From Jiangella ureilytica (GTDB lineage Bacteria > Actinomycetota > Actinomycetes > Jiangellales > Jiangellaceae): a stretch of 64,000 nt of DNA. This document shows, in pieces, positions 59,585 through 64,000 of the stretch. The stretch lies in contig NZ_SMKL01000015.1 in assembly GCF_004348545.1 (NCBI RefSeq), positions 39,225-103,224 on the forward strand, given 5' to 3'. Every line of letters begins with the position of its first letter. Position 1 is the stretch's first letter. The translations under genes were made by a program, and so were the position numbers. The notes beneath the pieces are model-generated. The model was not told where the DNA came from, searched no databases, and was given only the letters and a program-made list of their open reading frames with translations.

Positions 59585-61537
59585 ATGCGCGACACCGTGT
59601 CCACGCTGCCTGCGTTGCCGCGAGACCTCAACGAGCTCCAGCTGCCCATCCCGGTGCCGCCGCGCCCGCCGCGGCCCCGCCCGGTGCGCGCCTGGTTCCG
59701 CCGGCACGGCCCCGGCTTCGCCTGGCTGGCCCCGCTGCTGGTGCTCGCCGGCTACGTGCACGCCGCCGGCATGGCCCGCTCGCCCGGATTCACCCAGGCC
59801 GAGGGGCGGACGGTCGAGCGGATCGCCGACGGCGCCTGGTCGCTGCCCGCCGACGCCGGCCTGGCCCAGCTGGCGGCCTGGATCGGCCCGGCCGGGGCGC
59901 TGGACCGCGCCGAGCACACCGTCGCGGCCGGCCGCGAGGCGATGCTGGTCGTCCTGCTGCTGGGCGTCGTCCTGCTGTGGGTCCTGGCCCGCCGGCTGGC
60001 CGTGCCCCGCCCGGCCGCGGCGGTGGCCGTCGTCCTCTTCGCGGTCTCCCCGCTGGGGCTGCACCTGCACCGGCTGGTCCATGTCGAGAACGTCGCGGTG
60101 CTGTGGACGTTGCTGGCGTTCGCGCTGGCGACGGCGCGCCGACGGCAACCGGTCGCGTTCCCGGCCGCCGGAGTGGCGCTGGCCGTGGCCGGGCTGACCG
60201 AGCCGGCATTCCTGCTGTTCGCGCCGTTCGTCGTGTGGACGATGTGGCAGCAGGCCGGTGCGCGACCGGCGCGGATCGTACTGGCGGCGGTGGCCGCGGT
60301 GGCCGGAGTCGGCGCCTACGCGTCCGCGCTGGTCGACCAGATCGGCCGCGACCCGCTCCCCGGTGAGATGACCACGCAGCAGCTCTGGGCGCTGGACCCC
60401 GTGCTGATCGCGCTCGGCCCGCTGGCCGCGGTCGCGGCGTTGCCGTTCCGCCCGCTGCAGCCGGTCGCCGCCGCCCTGCTCGGCCTCGTCGCGCTGATCG
60501 TCCTGCCCGGCGGGTCCGCGCCGGCCGCCCTGCCGGTCGCCGTGCTGCCGCTGGCGGCCCTGCTGATACCGGCGGCGGCGCACCGGCTGGCCGCGGCGCT
60601 GCTGCGGGTGCGCGGCCGGCCCGAGGCGGTGCCGCTGGGCATCATGGCGGTCACCGCGGCCGCGGCGACGGTGGTCGCGATCGCGGCGACCTGGCCCGGC
60701 GAGCTGCGTCCGCTGCTGCGCGACAACCCGATCGCACCGGTCGAGCAGGCGGAGCGCTGGCTCGAGGCGAACGTGCCGCGCGAGAGCCGGCTCGTGGTCG
60801 ACCACACGATGCGCCCGGACCTCGTCCGCTCCGGGTTCGAGGACGGCGGCGTGCTGCCGTTCACCAGCTTCCCGGTCGCCGCCGAGCCAGGTGGGCGGCC
60901 GCCGTTCGGCGCCGCGATCCCGGTACGGCGGGCGTTCGAGCCGCAGCCGCCGGGCTGGGTCCACTACGACTACATCGTGTCGACGGCGGCGCTGCGCTCC
61001 GACGACACCGACCGGCCCGGCCTGCGGACCGCGCTGGCCGAGTCCAGCGCCGTCGCCGTGTTCGGCAGTGGCGCCGAGCGGGTCGAGATCCGGGCGATCC
61101 ACCCGCTCGGGCGCGACGCCGCCGTGGCCGTGGCCGCCGAGGAGCGCCGCCGGGTCCGGTACGCGACCGGCCAGCTGCTGCGCAACGACGCGCTGGCCTT
61201 CGACGCCGACGCCCGCGGGCTCGCGGCGGAGGGACGCGTCGACGCCCGGCTGGTGCTGATCCTCGGCAAGCTCTCCGGCACCCACGAGCTGGGCGTCGCA
61301 CTGCCCGCCCTGCCGGGTGAGGCCGCCGGCATCCGGCGGCAGCTGGTGCTGAGCGGGCTGCCGACCGAGGACGAGGCCGCCCGGCTGGCGCTCTGGCTGC
61401 TCGGGCAGCCGGCGCCGTTCACGCCGTCGCACGTCGACACCGACGCGACCACCGTGGTCGCCACCTACTCGCTGGCCGCACCCCGCGGCCTGCTCCCCGC
61501 ACCGCCCGAGAACACCACCGAGGAGTCATCGTCATGA
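59585..61537 (+). CDS. GT-C-like polytopic membrane protein (possible glycosyltransferase)
   Basis: A 650-residue protein. A Pro/Arg-rich cytosolic start is followed by about 10 helices (about 38-385) and then an extracytoplasmic domain of about 260 residues. The loop after helix 1, ARSPGFTQAEGRTVERIADG, holds the acidic residue expected in ArnT/PMT-type GT-C enzymes, and EQAERWLEANVPRESRLVVD near 420 resembles the post-membrane domain of such proteins. Glycosyl transfer is inferred, not proven. The next gene overlaps its stop (ATGA). Confidence 0.72.
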   Translation: MRDTVSTLPALPRDLNELQLPIPVPPRPPRPRPVRAWFRRHGPGFAWLAPLLVLAGYVHAAGMARSPGFTQAEGRTVERIADGAWSLPADAGLAQLAAWIGPAGALDRAEHTVAAGREAMLVVLLLGVVLLWVLARRLAVPRPAAAVAVVLFAVSPLGLHLHRLVHVENVAVLWTLLAFALATARRRQPVAFPAAGVALAVAGLTEPAFLLFAPFVVWTMWQQAGARPARIVLAAVAAVAGVGAYASALVDQIGRDPLPGEMTTQQLWALDPVLIALGPLAAVAALPFRPLQPVAAALLGLVALIVLPGGSAPAALPVAVLPLAALLIPAAAHRLAAALLRVRGRPEAVPLGIMAVTAAAATVVAIAATWPGELRPLLRDNPIAPVEQAERWLEANVPRESRLVVDHTMRPDLVRSGFEDGGVLPFTSFPVAAEPGGRPPFGAAIPVRRAFEPQPPGWVHYDYIVSTAALRSDDTDRPGLRTALAESSAVAVFGSGAERVEIRAIHPLGRDAAVAVAAEERRRVRYATGQLLRNDALAFDADARGLAAEGRVDARLVLILGKLSGTHELGVALPALPGEAAGIRRQLVLSGLPTEDEAARLALWLLGQPAPFTPSHVDTDATTVVATYSLAAPRGLLPAPPENTTEESSS

Positions 61538-62385
61538 AGCGTTTCGTCGCATCGCTGGCCACAGCAGTCGGGGTCGCCGCCCTGGTCGCCGGCACCGCCG
61601 CCGGCGCCCAGGGGACCGAGGAGCCGGCCGCCGAGGGCTGGGCCCGCCTGGCGCACCTCTCGCCCGACACCCCCGAGGTCGACGTCAGCCTGACCGGTCT
61701 GGACGGCGCGTCGGTGCTGGAGCTGCAGGACGTCGGCTACGGTGACGTCTCGAACTACGCGCGGCTTCCCGTCGGCACGTACACCGCCGCGATGCGCCCG
61801 GCCGGCGCTCCGCCGGACTCCGAGCCGGTGATCACCGCGGCCGTCGAGATCCAGGACGGCGTCGCGATCACCGTGGCCGCGGTCGGCATGAACGCCGACC
61901 TCTCCGGCCGGATCCTCGTCGACGACCTCACCCCGCCGGCCGCGGGGAACGCACGGGTCCGGCTGATCTCGGCGGCGGTCTCGTCGCCGTCGGTCGACGT
62001 CAGCACCGACACCGGCGAGGTCCTGGCCGACGACGCCGCGTTCGGCACGGCGACCGGCTACTCCGAGGTCGCGGGCGGACGATGGACGCTGGAGATCAGC
62101 AGCGACGCGGGCACCGGCAGCGCCGAGGTCGACCTCGCGGCCGGCAGCGTCAACACCCTGTTCGTGCTCGACGTCGACGGCGAGCTGAACGTCATCGGCG
62201 TCGTCGACAGCACCGGCACTCCGGAGGCGCCGGCGGGCGGCGTGCAGACCGGCGGCCGCGGGCTCGCGGAGGAGCCGTCCGCCCCGTCGACGGCGGCCAC
62301 GCTCGCGCTGGCCGTGCTCGTCCTGGCCGGTGCCGGGGGTGCGGGCGCCTGGGTGCGCCGCCGCCCGGGAAGGCTCATGCGGTAG
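61534..62385 (+). CDS. DUF4397 domain surface protein
   Basis: A 283-residue exported protein. It has a Sec signal (cleavage near AAGAQ), then one or two DUF4397 beta domains: WARLAHLSPDTPEVDVSLTG and VRLISAAVSSPSVDVSTDTG. The C-terminal tail has a hydrophobic helix (about 252-272) followed by VRRRPGRLMR, the form of a sortase sorting signal, but no LPXTG is visible; GLAEEPSAPS precedes the helix. It lies between the GT-C-like gene and the sortase gene. Confidence 0.87.
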   Translation: MKRFVASLATAVGVAALVAGTAAGAQGTEEPAAEGWARLAHLSPDTPEVDVSLTGLDGASVLELQDVGYGDVSNYARLPVGTYTAAMRPAGAPPDSEPVITAAVEIQDGVAITVAAVGMNADLSGRILVDDLTPPAAGNARVRLISAAVSSPSVDVSTDTGEVLADDAAFGTATGYSEVAGGRWTLEISSDAGTGSAEVDLAAGSVNTLFVLDVDGELNVIGVVDSTGTPEAPAGGVQTGGRGLAEEPSAPSTAATLALAVLVLAGAGGAGAWVRRRPGRLMR

Positions 62386-62454
62386 CGAGACCGATGACTG
62401 AGTGGAGCGAAGGAGACGGCGCCGTATGAGCCGACCTGCCGATGTCATGGCGGC

Positions 62455-63093
62455 ATGAGACCGACCGCCACGGCGCTGGCGGTCGCGGTCGTCCTGGCCG
62501 CGTCCGCCGGCGCCTGCGCGGGAGGCGACGCGACGGTGTCGGCCGCGGGCGACGGCCCGGCGACGACGGCGACCGCCGCGGCGCCGTCGAGCCCACCCGA
62601 GGCGACGAACGGTTCCGCGACCACCGGGCCGCGGCCCATCCCCGCCGTCGACACCGTGCCGGTCCGCGTGCGGATCCCGGCCATCGGCGTCGACAGCGCG
62701 CTGGAGACGCTGCACCGCGACGGCGACGGCCGGCTGGCCGCGCCGGTGGACTGGCAGACGGCCGGCTGGTTCGCCGGCGGGCCGGTGCCGGGCGCCCCCG
62801 GTCCGGCGGTGATCGCCGGGCACGTGGACTCGCCGAGTGGTCCGGCGGTGTTCGCCCGGCTGGCCCGGCTCCGGCCCGGCGACCGCGTCGAGGTCGAGCT
62901 CGGAGACGGCGCCACCGCGGTCTTCGAGGTCGACGGCAGCCGCACCGTCGCGCAGGCTGAGTTCCCGGCCGACGAGGTCTACGGGCCGGTGCCGGACCGC
63001 CAGCTCCGCCTCATCACGTGCCACACCTTCGATGAGGCGGCCGGCCACTACGTCGACAACCTGGTGGTCTTCGCGACCCTTCAGGACCAGTAG
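62455..63093 (+). CDS. Class F-like sortase
   Basis: A 212-residue sortase with an N-terminal hydrophobic segment ending AGAC (signal anchor or weak lipobox), a low-complexity linker, and the sortase domain from about 68: VRVRIPAIGVDSALETLHR, VIAGHVDSPSGPAVF (His123) and LRLITCHTFDEAAGHYVDNL (Cys189). The Arg normally found shortly after the Cys is not evident. Such enzymes join surface proteins to the wall; the DUF4397 protein just upstream is the obvious candidate substrate. Confidence 0.88.
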   Translation: MRPTATALAVAVVLAASAGACAGGDATVSAAGDGPATTATAAAPSSPPEATNGSATTGPRPIPAVDTVPVRVRIPAIGVDSALETLHRDGDGRLAAPVDWQTAGWFAGGPVPGAPGPAVIAGHVDSPSGPAVFARLARLRPGDRVEVELGDGATAVFEVDGSRTVAQAEFPADEVYGPVPDRQLRLITCHTFDEAAGHYVDNLVVFATLQDQ

Positions 63094-64000
63094 ATGATGA
63101 CCTTGTCGCCGATGTTCACCTGGTCGAACAGTGAGGCGATGGCGTCGCGGTCGCGGACGTTCACGCAGCCGTGCGAGCCGCCGTTGTAGCCGTTCTCGGC
63201 GAAGTCGGGCGAGAAGTGCACCGCCTGGCCGCCGTCGAAGAACATCGCGTACGGCATGGGCGTGTGATAGATCGACGACACGTGGTCGCGCGACTTCCGG
63301 TACACGTCGAAGGCGCCCTCGCGGGTGGGCGTCTCCTCGGTGCCGAACCGGACGTCGAGCGTCATGCGCACCTCGCCGTCGACCACCCAGCGCAGCGACG
63401 TCGTCGACTTGTCGATGCACAGCACCCGGCCGGTGAGGCAGCGCTCGTCGAGGCCGGCGGCGCCGCCGCCGTTGTTCTCGGGCTCGCGGTTGTTCAGCTC
63501 GTCGTCGGTGGGCGTGCGGGTCATCGCGACCAGCTTGTCCCAGGTGCGCTGGTCGACCTCGCCGGTGGCGGGGAACTCGCGCTTCTCCTGGAAGCCCTTG
63601 ACCGACGCGGCCGTGGTGTCGCCGTAGGTGTCGGTGACGTCGCCGCTGTACCAGTCGATCTGCTTCAGCCGGGCCTGCAGCTCGCGGACCTGGTCGCCGG
63701 TGTCGCCGGGTCCGAGGATGGTCGGGCCGGCCGTCAGGACGTTGTTCAGCTCGTCCTCGGTGGGCGTGTGCGTCATCGCGACGAGCTTGTCCCAGGTGAC
63801 CTGGTCGACCTCGCCGGTGGCGGGCAGCTCGCGCTTCTCCTGGAACCCGGAGACCGCGGCGGCGGTGACGTCGTCGAACTCGCCGTTGATGTCGGGCGCG
63901 TACCACTGCAGCTGCTTGAGTCGCGCCTGCAGCTCGCGCACCTGGTCGCCGGTGGCGCCGGCGGCCATGAGGGCGGCGGGCGTGGGGGTCGTGGTGGGAG
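63081..64000 (-). CDS. L,D-transpeptidase with two peptidoglycan-binding repeats (N-terminus outside window)
   Basis: An open frame that enters from the right edge with a Pro/Thr-rich linker, so the ATG at 63966-63968 is probably internal and the signal peptide lies outside. Two PGB_1 repeats follow, each with GDQVRELQARLKQ, FQEKRE(L/F)PATGEVDQ and TWDKLVAMT(H/R)TPT. Then comes a YkuD domain with HFSPDFAENGYNGGSHGCVN, holding the catalytic His and Cys (63165-63167). It makes or edits 3-3 peptidoglycan cross-links. It overlaps the convergent sortase gene by 13 bases. Confidence 0.93.
   Translation of the reverse strand, partial: PTTTPTPAALMAAGATGDQVRELQARLKQLQWYAPDINGEFDDVTAAAVSGFQEKRELPATGEVDQVTWDKLVAMTHTPTEDELNNVLTAGPTILGPGDTGDQVRELQARLKQIDWYSGDVTDTYGDTTAASVKGFQEKREFPATGEVDQRTWDKLVAMTRTPTDDELNNREPENNGGGAAGLDERCLTGRVLCIDKSTTSLRWVVDGEVRMTLDVRFGTEETPTREGAFDVYRKSRDHVSSIYHTPMPYAMFFDGGQAVHFSPDFAENGYNGGSHGCVNVRDRDAIASLFDQVNIGDKVIIYWS

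Noticed and set aside
61534..62385. An LPXTG sorting motif in the DUF4397 protein
   Set aside because: No LPxTG or LAxTG occurs before the C-terminal helix; only LAEEP is near the right place.
1..64000. tRNA, rRNA, CRISPR or insertion-sequence genes
   Set aside because: Reading the gaps showed no cloverleaf with CCA end, no rRNA segments, no regular spaced repeats and no transposase motifs.

Overview
The window is very GC-rich (roughly 70-75% by eye), gene-dense bacterial DNA with frequent GTG starts, TANNNT-type -10 boxes 6-8 bases before many start codons, Lsr2, PanD, FCD/GntR and WhiB-era style actinobacterial gene families. It comes from an actinobacterial chromosome. The order panC ... 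coaX ... lysS ... lsr2 is actinobacterial core synteny; I cannot name the genus (Jiangella/Nocardioides-like lineages would fit, but this is inference). I see no rRNA or tRNA gene, CRISPR array, insertion sequence or prophage. No gene-free stretch exceeds 300 bases; the longest are about 53376-53660, 57783-58043, 47958-48179 and 59378-59584, and each is described under the sites or remnants listed there.

Layout. 1-8100: end of an MMPL exporter, a GNAT enzyme, a tyrosine phosphatase, purD, then the folate operon folP-folB-folK with a DUF3180 membrane protein, an alpha/beta hydrolase and a small coiled-coil membrane protein. 8094-11808: an OpuC-type osmolyte ABC importer whose ATPase gene is divergent from its two permeases and binding lipoprotein. 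11805-19251: DUF1684 protein, two exported orphans, two bacterial PH-domain membrane proteins, panD, a DUF885 metallohydrolase and two small membrane proteins. 19229-26850: regulator/transporter pairs (MFS with a DUF5937-type regulator; MFS with a LacI regulator and a tandem palindromic operator), an F420H2:NADP+ reductase-like protein, a two-component system and a VOC protein. 26855-31754: an adenosine-deaminase-like protein without the catalytic Glu, a MacB-type ABC pair, and a DUF2520 protein.

31755-44596: a three-gene ABC exporter sits between the DUF2520 gene and panC, followed by nadB-nadC-coaX (NAD and CoA cofactor supply), an ECF41 sigma factor with its divergently transcribed epimerase target, an AXE1-family esterase, a STAS protein, then lysS-argA-lsr2. 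44720-49469: a fumarylacetoacetate-hydrolase-family protein and an FMN alpha-hydroxyacid oxidase with a divergent FCD regulator, a small protein, and a Tat-exported TIM-barrel protein. 49647-53375: a 1242-residue fused asymmetric ABC exporter.

53661-59377 looks like a local SigK regulon: a membrane molybdopterin oxidoreductase plus fasciclin lipoprotein operon, an SDR-DUF2867 gene, remnants of an MMPL exporter and of a photolyase, then sigK and its anti-sigma factor. Three promoter-like sites with a CCATCC ... CGAA(T/C) pattern sit in front of the oxidoreductase gene and in the divergent SDR/photolyase-remnant region. 59437-64000 is an envelope locus: a leader with a possible RNA structure, a GT-C-like membrane protein, a DUF4397 surface protein, a class F-like sortase and, convergent, an L,D-transpeptidase that runs off the window.
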